Source: JAWLBM01 sp041687675 (GTDB lineage: Bacteria > Pseudomonadota > Alphaproteobacteria > Rhizobiales > Pleomorphomonadaceae). Taken from it: DNA of 64,000 nucleotides. Location of the stretch: NCBI GenBank assembly GCA_041687675.1, contig JAWLBM010000024.1:1-64000 (forward strand), read 5' to 3'. The position numbers and the translations under genes are program-made. Shown here in pieces: positions 18,476 to 27,145 of this stretch. Positions within the stretch are counted from its first letter, which is position 1, and the number at the start of each line of letters is the position of its first letter. The notes under the pieces are model-generated. The model was not told the origin of the DNA. It was given only the letters and a program-made list of their open reading frames with translations, and did no database searches.

Positions 18476-18996
18476 CGGGCGGGCTCACCTTCGTGCTCGG
18501 CGGCGCCCGCTCCGGCAAGAGCCGGCACGCCGAGGCGCTGGTGCGCGCGGCCGGCCGCGGGCCGTGGACCTACATCGCCACCGCCCAGGCCTTCGACGCC
18601 GAGATGGAGGAGCGCATCGCCCGGCACCGGCTGGATCGGGGGGAAGGCTGGACGACCGTCGATGCGCCGCATGATCTCGCAGCGGCCGTCGCGGAGGCCG
18701 CCGGCCGCGGCGCGCCGGTGCTGGTCGACTGCCTCACCCTGTGGCTCACCAACCGCCTGCTCGCCGAGGCGGACCTCGAGGCCGAGAGCGCCGGGCTCGT
18801 CGCGGCGCTCGCGAGGGCTGCGGGGGCGGCGCCGCTGGTGGTGGTCTCCAACGAGGTCGGGCTCGGCATCGTGCCGGACAACGCACTCTCCCGCCGCTTC
18901 CGCGACGCCGCCGGCCGGCTGCACCAGAGGGTGGCCGAGACGGCGGACCGGGTGGTGCTGGTGGTCGCGGGGCTTCCCCTGGCGGTGAAGGGCTGA
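18472..18996 (+). CDS. cobU: Adenosylcobinamide kinase / adenosylcobinamide-phosphate guanylyltransferase
   Basis: A 174-residue CobU/CobP protein acting in the late steps of cobalamin nucleotide-loop assembly. The P-loop is GGARSGKS at residues 10-17; other family stretches are TYIATAQAFDAEMEERIARHR (the guanylylated histidine is in this region), VLVDCLTLWLTN and VSNEVGLGIVPDN. The GTG start at 18472 overlaps the rpiR stop in a GTGA arrangement, so it is co-translated with the regulator. No other cobalamin genes are in the window, and no cobalamin riboswitch was seen upstream. Confidence 0.9.
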   Translation: MTGGLTFVLGGARSGKSRHAEALVRAAGRGPWTYIATAQAFDAEMEERIARHRLDRGEGWTTVDAPHDLAAAVAEAAGRGAPVLVDCLTLWLTNRLLAEADLEAESAGLVAALARAAGAAPLVVVSNEVGLGIVPDNALSRRFRDAAGRLHQRVAETADRVVLVVAGLPLAVKG

Positions 18997-19149
18997 GGCG
19001 CCGCGGCGGAGCCAACCACCAGGACGTGCCGGCACGTGCGGGGGAGGGGTGGAACCGCAGGCCGCCGAACTCGGTCCCTGCGGCCAAGGCGCCTCGGCGG
19101 GGGGACGCCGTCCCGAGGCGGAAAATGCCCCGAGGCGGAAGACGTCCCC

Positions 19150-19401
19150 TCAGGAGGCGCGGCGGCGCTCGTCGTCCGCCGGCAGCTCGGTGCCGCCGCC
19201 GTCGCCGTCGCCCGTGCGCTCCAGCGCGTCGAGCAATTCAGTGAAACGCTCGGGAATCGGTTCCGAGAGTACGCTCTCGTACTCGGCCTTCAGCCGACGG
19301 CCGATGGCGGCCTGGAGGTCGGAGGGGAGGGGATCGGAACGGCCGCCCTTCGGTCTGTCCGACGGGGGGGGCCGTCTGGTGCCGTTCTGATGTGTGCTCA
19401 C
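19150..19401 (-). CDS. nepR: NepR-like anti-sigma factor
   Basis: An 83-residue acidic and basic helical protein. Residues about 32-70 follow the NepR pattern: L-P-S-D-L-Q-A-A-I-G-R-R-L-K-A-E-Y, then P-I-P-E-R-F-T-E-L-L-D-A-L. NepR holds the sigma factor EcfG inactive until the response regulator PhyR, phosphorylated under stress, sequesters NepR. The GTG at 19401 is preferred, with GGAAAG upstream; a GTG at 19452 would add 17 residues. Unusually, neither ecfG nor phyR is adjacent: the neighbours are cobU (convergent) and a lipid kinase (divergent). Confidence 0.75.
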   Translation of the reverse strand: MSTHQNGTRRPPPSDRPKGGRSDPLPSDLQAAIGRRLKAEYESVLSEPIPERFTELLDALERTGDGDGGGTELPADDERRRAS

Positions 19402-19545
19402 GTCGTCTTTCCGTCGTGATCGCGGTTTGGTGTTCGCGCCGACCCTCCCCACAGGATCGCCACGCGGGGTGCACTATGCCTCATTTCGCCGACGAGCGGT
19501 GAACTTTTGCGCAACACAAGGAAGAAAACGCGAAACTTTCCACCG

Positions 19546-19570
19546 GGAACGCTTGACTCAGACGCGCGTT
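19546..19570 (+). promoter_or_regulatory. EcfG-type promoter (GGAAC-N16-CGTT) for the lipid kinase
   Basis: GGAAC at 19546-19550, 16 bases, CGTT at 19567-19570: an exact match to the general-stress promoter. It lies in the gap divergent from nepR, 82 bases ahead of the kinase ATG at 19652. Transcription would start near 19577. Confidence 0.6.
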
Positions 19571-19651
19571 GAGGCGGCGAACCCGTCCCCGGCGGCGGGG
19601 TCGCGCCGCACCGTCTTGTGCCCCCGATCGGGCGATGCCATCTCAGCGCCG

Positions 19652-20668
19652 ATGACCGACGTCTCCGCCCCGCACCAGCCCTCCGACGCCGCCGCGCCCG
19701 CCGGCGAGCAGCACCCGGCCGTGTTCGGCATGCGGGTCGCGGTGGCGATCAACGCCAAGGCGGGGGCGGCGCGCGACTGCGACCGGCGCGAGATCAAGGA
19801 CAGCATCGCCGAGGCGGTGGAGACGATCGGCTCGCTGGTGGAGATCAGCTTCGTCGAGCCGCGGAACTGGCGCCCGGCGCTGGCGGCCCTCGCCCGCCGC
19901 GACGACGTCGACGCGGTGATCGTCGGCGGCGGCGACGGCTCGGTGTCGACCGCGGGGTCGATCTTCGTCGGAACGGGCAAGGCGATGGGCGTGATCCCGC
20001 TCGGCACCTTCAACCTGTTCGCCCGCTCGCTCAGGATCCCGATCGGCTTCGCGGCGGCTCTGGATGCCCTGGAGCAGAGCACGGTGGAGACCCTCGACGT
20101 CGGCGAGATGACCGACGGCGCCGGCCACCGGCACCTGTTCCTCCACCACGTCAGCCTCGGCTTCCACCCGCGCTTCATCGAGATCCGCGACGCGATGCCC
20201 TACGGCTCGCGGCTCGGCAAGATGCTGGCCTCGCTGAAGGTCTGGCGGCGGACGATGGCCTCGCTGCGGCGGCTGTCGCTGTCCTTCTCCGGCGACCTCG
20301 AGCGGCCGAGGCACCACTACCACCAGGTCGCCGTGACGGTCGGCTCCTTCCGCGAGGGCCTGATCGACTTCCCGCACGCCGAGAACCTGACCACCGGCGA
20401 CCTCGACCTCGTCCTCCTGCCCGCCCGCGGGCGCATGGACTTCCTCAAGGCGGCACTGCTCGCCGCCATAGGCCGCTGGCGGAGCAACCCGATGCTGGAG
20501 GTGCATCCGCTGAAGCGCATCGTCATCGACGGCAACTCGCGAAAGCTCCCGGTGTCGCTTGACGGCGAGGTGACCCGCCGCCCCCTGCCATTCGCCATCG
20601 AGGTCCGGCCCAAGGCGCTGAAGGTGCTCCACCCGTCGTCCCCGAAGGCTGCGCCCGCCGCCCCATGA
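19652..20668 (+). CDS. Diacylglycerol/sphingosine kinase family protein
   Basis: A 338-residue soluble protein. The DAGK catalytic domain is clear: nucleotide-binding IVGGGDGSVSTAGSIFVG, then MGVIPLGTFNLFARSLRIP (PLGTxNxFARxLxIP motif). The second domain has the beta-sandwich seen in YegS and DgkB (SLGFHPRFIEIRD ... PVSLDGEV). These enzymes phosphorylate diacylglycerol or related lipids at the membrane face. An exact EcfG-type promoter upstream suggests stress induction. It ends 4 bases past the first possible start of the next gene, but the real start of that gene is further on. Confidence 0.85.
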   Translation: MTDVSAPHQPSDAAAPAGEQHPAVFGMRVAVAINAKAGAARDCDRREIKDSIAEAVETIGSLVEISFVEPRNWRPALAALARRDDVDAVIVGGGDGSVSTAGSIFVGTGKAMGVIPLGTFNLFARSLRIPIGFAAALDALEQSTVETLDVGEMTDGAGHRHLFLHHVSLGFHPRFIEIRDAMPYGSRLGKMLASLKVWRRTMASLRRLSLSFSGDLERPRHHYHQVAVTVGSFREGLIDFPHAENLTTGDLDLVLLPARGRMDFLKAALLAAIGRWRSNPMLEVHPLKRIVIDGNSRKLPVSLDGEVTRRPLPFAIEVRPKALKVLHPSSPKAAPAAP

Positions 20669-20811
20669 CAGCCGATCCCCCGCCTGCTAGGAGTGCGGCG
20701 CGGCGGGGAGCGGATTCCTCCCCCTCCGCGGCGACCACGCGGCGGACGGAGAGTGGCGTCCCCGTCCTTGCGGGGAAACGCGCGAAAAGAGCTGACCGGA
20801 GCCTTGTCGAC

Positions 20812-21708
20812 ATGCTGATCGGGATCGATTGGGGCGGCACCAAGATGGAGGTGATCGGGCTCGGCGAGGACGGCGCCGAACTGGTCCGGCACCGGATCCC
20901 GACCCCGCGCGAGGACTACGACGCCTCGATCCGCGCCGTGCAGGACCTTGTCGCCCATGCCGAGGGCGTCACCGGGCTGACCGGCACCGTCGGCCTCGGG
21001 ATCCCGGGCAGCCCCAACCCGCGCACCGGGCTGATCCGCAACGCCAACTCCTGGTGGCTGAACGGCCGGCCGCTGGCGGCGGACCTCGAGCAGGCGCTCG
21101 GCCGGCCGGTGCGGCTCTCCAACGACGGCAACTGCCTCGCCGTCTCCGAGGCGGTGGACGGGGCCGGCGCCGGCTGCCACGTGGTGCACGGCGTCATCAT
21201 CGGCACCGGCCACGGCTCGGGGATCGCCATCGACGGGCGGCCGCACGACGGCTTCCAGGGACTCGGCGGCGAGATCGGCCACTACACCCTGCCCTGGCCG
21301 AAGGAGGGCGAGGTGCCGGGGCCGCGCTGCTGGTGCGGGCGCGACGGCTGCCTGGAGATGTTCTGCTCCGGCACGGGCTTCCAGGCCGACTACGAGCGCG
21401 CCACCGGAAAGGCGCCGAAGGGCGCCGAGATCGTCGCGCGGATGCGCGCCGGCGAGCCCGCCGCGCTGGCCAGCTACCGGCGCTATGTCGACCGGCTCGC
21501 CCGGTCGCTGGCGCTGATCGTCGACATCCTCGACCCGGACGTCTTCGTGCTCGGCGGCGGCATGTCCAACGTCGACGAGCTCTACCGGGACCTGCCGCCG
21601 GCGATCGCGCCCTATGTCTTCGCCGACGAGGTGGCGACGCCGATCCGCAGGGCGGTCCACGGCGACAGTTCGGGCGTGCGCGGGGCGGCCTGGCTCTGGA
21701 AGGCGTGA
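20812..21708 (+). CDS. ROK-family sugar kinase (fructokinase or N-acetylglucosamine kinase like)
   Basis: A 298-residue ATP-dependent kinase. The phosphate loop is IGIDWGGTKMEV, the catalytic aspartate is in LSNDGNCLAVSEA, and the ROK zinc site is CWCGRDGCLEMFCSG. The N-A-N-S-W-W-L-N-G stretch is like Mak-type fructokinases. GHGSGIAIDG and GGEIGHYTL are usual. ATG 20812 gives the standard N-terminus; an upstream in-frame extension lacks family similarity. With the fructose importer a few kilobases away, fructose is a likely substrate, though it is not in the same operon. Confidence 0.85.
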   Translation: MLIGIDWGGTKMEVIGLGEDGAELVRHRIPTPREDYDASIRAVQDLVAHAEGVTGLTGTVGLGIPGSPNPRTGLIRNANSWWLNGRPLAADLEQALGRPVRLSNDGNCLAVSEAVDGAGAGCHVVHGVIIGTGHGSGIAIDGRPHDGFQGLGGEIGHYTLPWPKEGEVPGPRCWCGRDGCLEMFCSGTGFQADYERATGKAPKGAEIVARMRAGEPAALASYRRYVDRLARSLALIVDILDPDVFVLGGGMSNVDELYRDLPPAIAPYVFADEVATPIRRAVHGDSSGVRGAAWLWKA

Positions 21709-21711
21709 CGG

Positions 21712-22485
21712 TCAGGTCCAGCCGGCGTCGACGGTCACGGTCTGGGCGGTGACGCCGCTCGCCTCGTCCGAGGCGAGGAACAGGCCGACCTTGGCGACCT
21801 CGAGCGGATCGAGCCGGCGCTTCAGGCACTGGTCCTGCATCAGCCGCGCCTCGTCGCTCTCCCTGAACCACAGCTTCAGCTGGCGCTCGGTGAGGATCCA
21901 GCCGGGCGCGATGCAGTTGACGCGGATCTCGAACGGCCCGAGGTCGCGGGCAAGGCCCCGGGTCAGCCCCTCGACGCCGGCCTTGGCGGTGACGTAGGCG
22001 GGAAGGCCGCCGAGGTTCAGCCGCCAGGAGATCGAGCCCATGTTGACGATCGCCCCGCCGCCGGCCGCCTTCATCATCGGGGCGACGGCCTTTGCGGCGA
22101 ACACCTGGTGCTTGAGGTTCACGGCGAGGCGCTCGTCCCAGTACTCGGGGGTGAGGTCGTCGAGCGCGTGGCGCTGGTCGTGGGCGGCGTTGTTGACGAG
22201 CACCGTGACCGGCCCGTGGGCGGCCGCCGCGCCCTCGATCGCCGCCTCCAGCGCGGCAGTGTCCGTCACGTCGCAAGGGGTGAAGCGCACCGAGGCCCCG
22301 CCCTCGGCAAGGTCCTGTGCGAGCCGCCTCGACGGCTCCTCGGCGATGTCGACGAAGGTCACCCGGCAGCCCTGCCCGGCGAAGGCGCGCACAAAGGCCT
22401 CGCCGATCCCCGACCCGCCGCCGCTGACGAACACGGACCGGCTGGCAAGGCTCTGGTATCGGACGGCGGGGGCGATCGACGGCAT
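21712..22485 (-). CDS. SDR-family oxidoreductase (sugar dehydrogenase like)
   Basis: A 257-residue classical short-chain dehydrogenase. The cofactor motif is SGGGSGIGEAF, NNAAHDQRH follows, and the catalytic set is S (NMGSISWR) with Y-V-T-A-K. The sequence LNLGGLPAYVTAKAGVEGLTRGLARDLGPFEIRVNCIAPGWILTERQ is similar in layout to bacterial galactose or arabinose dehydrogenases; the substrate is not certain. It converges on the ROK kinase, with stops 3 bases apart. Confidence 0.85.
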   Translation of the reverse strand: MPSIAPAVRYQSLASRSVFVSGGGSGIGEAFVRAFAGQGCRVTFVDIAEEPSRRLAQDLAEGGASVRFTPCDVTDTAALEAAIEGAAAAHGPVTVLVNNAAHDQRHALDDLTPEYWDERLAVNLKHQVFAAKAVAPMMKAAGGGAIVNMGSISWRLNLGGLPAYVTAKAGVEGLTRGLARDLGPFEIRVNCIAPGWILTERQLKLWFRESDEARLMQDQCLKRRLDPLEVAKVGLFLASDEASGVTAQTVTVDAGWT

Positions 22486-22618
22486 GGGCGGGCTCCGGCT
22501 GGGAATTTCGGGGTCACAGAAGTAGCGCCGACGAGGCCCGGCCGCAAACGGGGCGGCGCCTCGGGTTCCGAGCGGCCCGCAGGCCGGGCCGAGCCGTTTG
22601 CGGGGACGTCCGGCCCGG

Positions 22619-23830
22619 TCAGGCCGCCTCGGCGCGCGACCTCGCCCGGAGGCGCCGAAGCAGGACATGGGCGGGCAAGGGGGCGAGCAGCAGGGCGAGG
22701 GCGTAGCAGGAGAGGTTGTGGATCCGCCAGGCCAGGAATCCGAGCGGAAGGATCGGGAGCCAGTAGACGGCGACGAGGCTGGCGAAGATCAGGCGGGCGT
22801 AGAGGGTCTGCATCCCGCTGACGACGAGAAGGGCGGGCGCGAGGAAGATCAGGCGGTACGCCCAGTTGTCGAACAGCACGAAGGATCCCAGGAAGATGAG
22901 CGCCGAGGACCAGAACAGGATGTGCTCGGTGTCCCCGAGGGCGTCGATCTCGTCGATCGTGGCCGCGAGGGCGGGGGTCCTCACCAAAGCGGAGGTGAAG
23001 GCCGCGGCGGCGAGGACGTAGAAGGCGATGGCCGTGTTGGCGAGCAGCGGATGGCTCTCGAAGTAGGGCGCCAGCTGGAGGCTGATCAGTCCGTAGGCGG
23101 CCCCGAAGCCCTTGGTCGTGCCGGCGAGCAGGCGGCCGACGTCCGCCAATGTGACCACGGCGAAGGGGGCGGCCAGCAGCAGCCCGACGAGGATGCGCCC
23201 GCGCACGGGCGCGAGCCTGCGGGAGAACAGCGCGGGGATGGCGAAGAGCGGGAACACCTTCGCCGCCGCGGCGATCCCGAACGACAGCGCGACGAGCATG
23301 CTGCGGCGACCGGCGACGGCCAGCACGGCGAAGGTGAGGAAGAAGGTGGTCGCGTCGGTGTTGCCCCGCTCGATCGCCAGAAGGGCGACGGGACTGAGCG
23401 CGACCAGGGGAAACGCGATCGGCTGCAGGCGCAGAGAGAGGACCAGCAGGGTGGCCAGGAACAGGAGGGCGTTCGCCCTCCAGAAGTCGATGAAGAAGTC
23501 CTCGCTGTAGTCGCCGAACCATGCATAGGCCGCCGACCAGAAGAACGGGTAGTTGTAGGGCGGTACGACCGCCTCGGGATGCACGTCGTGAACGATATCC
23601 GCGTTGCGATAGCAGACGCCGTAGCCAATCTCCGACCTGGTATGGGCTGAGCAATAGGCGTGAAGTTGTATCGCCCGTGCGTCCGCCCCGGGATAGCTGA
23701 AGGCTGGAACCGAGTACTCCCGGTACTTGCTTTCCCAATGTGACAAATCGGCGAATATGAAGACCTTGACGATCAACAACGCCATGGTCATCGCCACGAC
23801 GACGCCGAGATTGGGGAAGCGAATTGGCAT
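22619..23830 (-). CDS. GT87-like polytopic membrane protein
   Basis: A 403-residue integral membrane protein with about ten hydrophobic segments. After the first segment, a loop of about 80 residues is followed by PPYNYPFFW, and the segment LLAIERGNTDATTFF has the E-R-G-N-x-D pattern of glycosyltransferase family 87 / DUF2029, which transfer sugars from polyprenyl phosphate donors. The C-terminus is Arg-rich and cytoplasmic. Acceptor and donor are unknown. It is alone on its strand between the SDR and hydrolase genes. Confidence 0.7.
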   Translation of the reverse strand: MPIRFPNLGVVVAMTMALLIVKVFIFADLSHWESKYREYSVPAFSYPGADARAIQLHAYCSAHTRSEIGYGVCYRNADIVHDVHPEAVVPPYNYPFFWSAAYAWFGDYSEDFFIDFWRANALLFLATLLVLSLRLQPIAFPLVALSPVALLAIERGNTDATTFFLTFAVLAVAGRRSMLVALSFGIAAAAKVFPLFAIPALFSRRLAPVRGRILVGLLLAAPFAVVTLADVGRLLAGTTKGFGAAYGLISLQLAPYFESHPLLANTAIAFYVLAAAAFTSALVRTPALAATIDEIDALGDTEHILFWSSALIFLGSFVLFDNWAYRLIFLAPALLVVSGMQTLYARLIFASLVAVYWLPILPLGFLAWRIHNLSCYALALLLAPLPAHVLLRRLRARSRAEAA

Positions 23831-24004
23831 GCGAGAGCGCCCGGGCAGTTACTACTGTCCATTACAGGATACGCGGCGCATTGGAAAGGGTTGTGCGGCC
23901 GCGGGTGGAGGGGGAGGGCGCAAGACCCCCGTGGAGTCCGCGGGAGAAAGGAGAAGGGTCCTGCCGCGCCCTCGCTCCCAACCTCGCGCCCTCGGCCTGG
24001 CCGA

Positions 24005-25069
24005 TCACAGGCTCGCCGCGAAGCGGGCGAGCGCCTCGGCGAAGTCGGTCGGGCTCTCCAGCATCGGCGAGTGGCCGCAGTTGAACGCGGCGGTCTCGAC
24101 CCGCCGCCCGGCCGCCGCCGCGACATCGAGGACGGCCTTCGTCTGCGCCACCATGGGCTGCGGCGGGAAGCGCTCGGGGCCGGGCCAGTCCGGGACGATG
24201 CCGGCCTGCCCGAGGGTGCCGAAGTCGACGAGGCTCGCGTCGGACACGATCTTGTCGCGGGTACCGCGGACCCAGAGCAGCGGCGGCTTGGCGGCAGCGT
24301 CGACGATGCCGCTCCAGTCGCAGTGGAGCGGCGACAGCGCGTTGAGCACGCCACGCGCGCCGGGGGCGATGCCGGGCCAGTTGGGCGAGGCCTTGGCGAT
24401 GCCGGGATAGAAGTCGTCGCCGAGGCGGGTCTTCAGGATCTCGCCGGTGAGGGCGTCCTCTCGCGGGCGGGCGAGGGCGAAGCCGTCGGCGAAGAAGAGG
24501 GCGCGCATCACCCCGCGCGCGGAGAAGGGGTCCTCGCCGCGGTCGCCCTCCCGCAGCCTGGCGAGGAAGCCCGGGTTGGCCGCGCCGCCGCCGCTGCCGG
24601 CGGCGTCCGGCGCGCAGAGTTCCGCCGGCACGCCCCTGGTGCCGCCGAAGCCGTGCGGCGGCACCGGGTTCACCAGCACCGCGCCGGCGAGGTCAGCCCC
24701 GTCGGTGACGAGGCGCCGCGCGACGATGCCGCCGCCCATCGACCAGCCGACCCAGATCCACCGCCGCACGCCGGCCCGCGGCCCGGCGGCCGCGGCAAGG
24801 GCGGCGAGTTCGCGGGCCCAGTCGTCGAGGCCGCCGTCGGCGCGCACTGGCGCCAGCGCCCCGCCGTCCGCCTCGGTGCCGCCGAAGCCGCGCAGGTCCG
24901 GCGCGAGGCAGTGGAAGCGCCCCTCGAGCGCCTCGATCGTCTCGCGCCAGAACAGTCCCGTCGAGATGTTGCCGTGCACGAGAAGAAGTCCAGTGTCGCT
25001 CGCGGCCGCTACGTCGCTCTCGAACACTCGCCAGACAAGTCCGGCCTCTACATATCTACTTTCCCGCAT
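24005..25069 (-). CDS. Alpha/beta hydrolase
   Basis: A 354-residue soluble alpha/beta-hydrolase. The oxyanion region is LLLVHGNISTG, the nucleophile elbow is GWSMGGG, the acid is in WVRGTRDKIV and the histidine in NCGHSPM. A long cap domain of about 100 residues lies between strands 6 and 7 (from NPVPPHGFGGT onward). The substrate is unknown. ATG 25069 has GGGAG directly upstream. It follows the sugar-binding gene rbsD/fucU on the same strand by 130 bases. Confidence 0.85.
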   Translation of the reverse strand: MRESRYVEAGLVWRVFESDVAAASDTGLLLVHGNISTGLFWRETIEALEGRFHCLAPDLRGFGGTEADGGALAPVRADGGLDDWARELAALAAAAGPRAGVRRWIWVGWSMGGGIVARRLVTDGADLAGAVLVNPVPPHGFGGTRGVPAELCAPDAAGSGGGAANPGFLARLREGDRGEDPFSARGVMRALFFADGFALARPREDALTGEILKTRLGDDFYPGIAKASPNWPGIAPGARGVLNALSPLHCDWSGIVDAAAKPPLLWVRGTRDKIVSDASLVDFGTLGQAGIVPDWPGPERFPPQPMVAQTKAVLDVAAAAGRRVETAAFNCGHSPMLESPTDFAEALARFAASL

Positions 25070-25199
25070 CTTCTCCCGCCTCCCCGACGACGCAGCCCAA
25101 GGCACTCCGGCGCGCCGGACGACGGTAGGCGGTCCCGGCCGATCTGGGAAGACGGGAGGCGGGACGGGACCGGACTCGCCGCGAAGGCGAGGCTGATCC

Positions 25200-25628
25200 T
25201 CACGGCCGGATGACGCCCTTTCGCAGGACGAGGTTTCCGTAGAGCCGGGGCTCGGAGGTGGCGACGACCGCATAGGCCGACCGCACCCGGTCGTAGAAGG
25301 CCTCGCCGTCGAGCGCGACGATGCGGGCGGTGGGCTCGTGCTTGGAAACGAGGAGGTCGAAGTCGTCGAAGATCGGCTCGCGCCGGTCCGGTTCGCCGGC
25401 GATCCCTGGGCGGAAGGCGGCGCCGTCGACGACGTCGTCGAGCGGCATCACCGAGAGGATGGCGTCGGCGACGGACACCGCGTCGTGGCCGTCCATCCGC
25501 ACCACCCGCCGGCCGTGGGCGTCGGCGGGGTAGTTGCCGTCGACGACGGCGATCTCGTCGCCGTGGCCCATCGCCCGCAGGATCTTGAGGAGATCCGGGC
25601 CGAGCCGCGGATCGATTCCCTTCAGCAT
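25200..25628 (-). CDS. RbsD/FucU-family sugar mutarotase
   Basis: A 142-residue protein of the D-ribose pyranase / L-fucose mutarotase fold: MLKGIDPRLGPDLLKILRAMGHGDEIAVVDGNYPA is the typical start, with the active-site D and H in the G-H-G-D-E region, and YGNLVLRKGVI near the end. It interconverts sugar anomers. It starts 2 bases after the ROK repressor gene stop on the same strand, so it is co-transcribed with the repressor, and it fits the fructose-type locus. Confidence 0.85.
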   Translation of the reverse strand: MLKGIDPRLGPDLLKILRAMGHGDEIAVVDGNYPADAHGRRVVRMDGHDAVSVADAILSVMPLDDVVDGAAFRPGIAGEPDRREPIFDDFDLLVSKHEPTARIVALDGEAFYDRVRSAYAVVATSEPRLYGNLVLRKGVIRP

Positions 25629-25630
25629 GG

Positions 25631-26854
25631 CTATACCTCTGTGAACAGGACCCCCCGGTCCATCGCGAAGTTGGCGAACAGCGGCAGGCTGCCCCCGCCG
25701 ATCTCGCGGGCGTTGAGCCCGATGGTGCCCGCCCGCACCTCGACGGGTGTCAGCCCCTGCCGGTCGTGAGCCTCCATGGCGGCGGCGACGCCGGCGACGA
25801 TGCGCTCGCGTACCATGGGCGGGAAGGCGCCGTCGATCACCGCCGCCTGGAAGTCGATCACGGCCGAGGCGGAGATGACCGCGTGGGCGATCGACCGGGC
25901 CGTCTCGGCGATCCATCCGTCGAGTTCCTCGCCGACGGAGAGGAAGGCGTCCGGCTCGCTCCACAGCCAGCCGGCCTCCTTGCCGGCGGCGATCAGCCGG
26001 GCCTCGAGCAGGTAGAGCGAGGCGCAGCGGATCAGCTGCCGGGTGCCCGTCGGAGTCGGCACCGGCATCGAGCCGACCGCGCCGGCGTTGCCGGAGAGGC
26101 CCGGGTGGAGCACCCCGTCCAGCACCACGCCGCCGCCGATGAAGGAGCCGATGAAGAAATAGATCCAGGCCTTGAGGTCGCCGTTCTCGCCGAACACCAG
26201 TTCGGCGGCGCAGGCCGCGGTGGAGTCCTTGCAGAGATACACCGGCCGGTCGATCACCGCGGCGATCTCGGCGCGGATGTCGGTGGTCCTCCAGACCTCC
26301 AGCGCGCCCTCGGGAGCGCCCACCTCGTAGGCCCAGTTCCAGAGCTCGAAGGGGGTCGCGATGCCGAGGCCGACGATGCGCCGGCGCTCGCCCTCGGAGA
26401 GGCCCTCCACCATGCCGGCGACGCCGTCGCGGACGAAGCCGATCAGATAGGCCGGGTGGGGGTAGGGGTAGGCGACGTGCACGTGCCGGCGCATGCGGCC
26501 GAGGAAGTCGATCAGCACCAGGTCGGCGCTGCGCCGGCCGATCTTCAGGCCGAAGGCGAGGGCGCCGTCCGGGTTGAGCGCGAAGGGGACCGAGGGCTGG
26601 CCGACGCGGCCGCGCTGCGGTTGCTCCTTGACCACCAGGCCGTCCGCCTCGAGCTGCTTGACGATGACCGAGACGGTCTGGGCGGACAGCCCGGTCAGCC
26701 GGGCGAGGTCGGCCTTGGGCAGGGCGCGGTGGCGCCGCACAAGCGACAGCACGAGCCGCTCGTTGTACTGGCGCACGCCGCTCTGGTTGGTGCCCCGGTC
26801 GAGGTCCACCGCCCTCAGGCGACCGTCGCTTCCGGGAGCGCCTTGGGCGCCCAT
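25631..26854 (-). CDS. frcR: ROK-family transcriptional repressor of the sugar locus (FrcR-like)
   Basis: A 407-residue repressor with an N-terminal winged helix-turn-helix (LSLVRRHRALPKADLARLTGLSAQTVSVIVKQLEADGLV, about 33-72) and a ROK sugar-binding domain (FGLKIGRRSADL, GSFIGGGVVLDG). The ROK zinc Cys motif is missing: where GGxxGExGH is usual it has SGNAGAVGS, so it is a sensor without kinase activity. It is divergent from the frcBCA operon and upstream of rbsD/fucU. Regulation of frc is inferred from position and from the AT-rich palindrome in the gap. Confidence 0.75.
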   Translation of the reverse strand: MGAQGAPGSDGRLRAVDLDRGTNQSGVRQYNERLVLSLVRRHRALPKADLARLTGLSAQTVSVIVKQLEADGLVVKEQPQRGRVGQPSVPFALNPDGALAFGLKIGRRSADLVLIDFLGRMRRHVHVAYPYPHPAYLIGFVRDGVAGMVEGLSEGERRRIVGLGIATPFELWNWAYEVGAPEGALEVWRTTDIRAEIAAVIDRPVYLCKDSTAACAAELVFGENGDLKAWIYFFIGSFIGGGVVLDGVLHPGLSGNAGAVGSMPVPTPTGTRQLIRCASLYLLEARLIAAGKEAGWLWSEPDAFLSVGEELDGWIAETARSIAHAVISASAVIDFQAAVIDGAFPPMVRERIVAGVAAAMEAHDRQGLTPVEVRAGTIGLNAREIGGGSLPLFANFAMDRGVLFTEV

Positions 26855-26906
26855 CTCGCGTCTCCTCCCGCCGTGCCGGCCGGCGCCGCCCGTCTCACGA
26901 TTCGCG

Positions 26907-26932
26907 GGAACCGGGAGCGGCGCTGGTACGTT
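26907..26932 (+). promoter_or_regulatory. EcfG-type promoter match (GGAAC-N17-CGTT) upstream of frcB
   Basis: GGAAC at 26907-26911, 17 bases, CGTT at 26929-26932, an exact match in the frcR-frcB gap. It would give a 200-base leader for frcB that includes the ROK operator. It may be a stress-driven second promoter, or chance. Confidence 0.35.
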
Positions 26933-27000
26933 GATCGTGGACGGGCGCTCCTCCGCGCCGGCCGCAAGCCCGGATGATCAGGCCGGCCCCCGCCTTCTGT

Positions 27001-27034
27001 CAATTATTAAATCCACCGGACTTATTTATTGACT
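27001..27034 (+). promoter_or_regulatory. ROK-type operator overlapping a -35 element of frcB
   Basis: AT-rich arms CAATTATTAAAT (27001-27012) and ACTTATTTATTG (27020-27031) form an inverted repeat (9 of 12 positions) with a 7-base spacer, of the type bound by ROK repressors. The right arm runs into TTGACT at 27029-27034, a good sigma-70 -35 hexamer; a clear -10 was not found. The site is the only AT-rich stretch in the 290-base gap. Confidence 0.55.
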
Positions 27035-27145
27035 CGGACCCTTGTCCGTGCAACCAATCGGGCATGGCCGCCCCGGGAGGGGGTGCCATGGCCGGTTCCG
27101 CCGCCGAGGCGGCCCGGGACCGACACATCATTCGGGAGGACACCC

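Noticed and set aside
19000..19149. GC-rich inverted repeats between cobU and nepR
   Set aside because: Short 7-base stems with no T-run; not convincing as a terminator.
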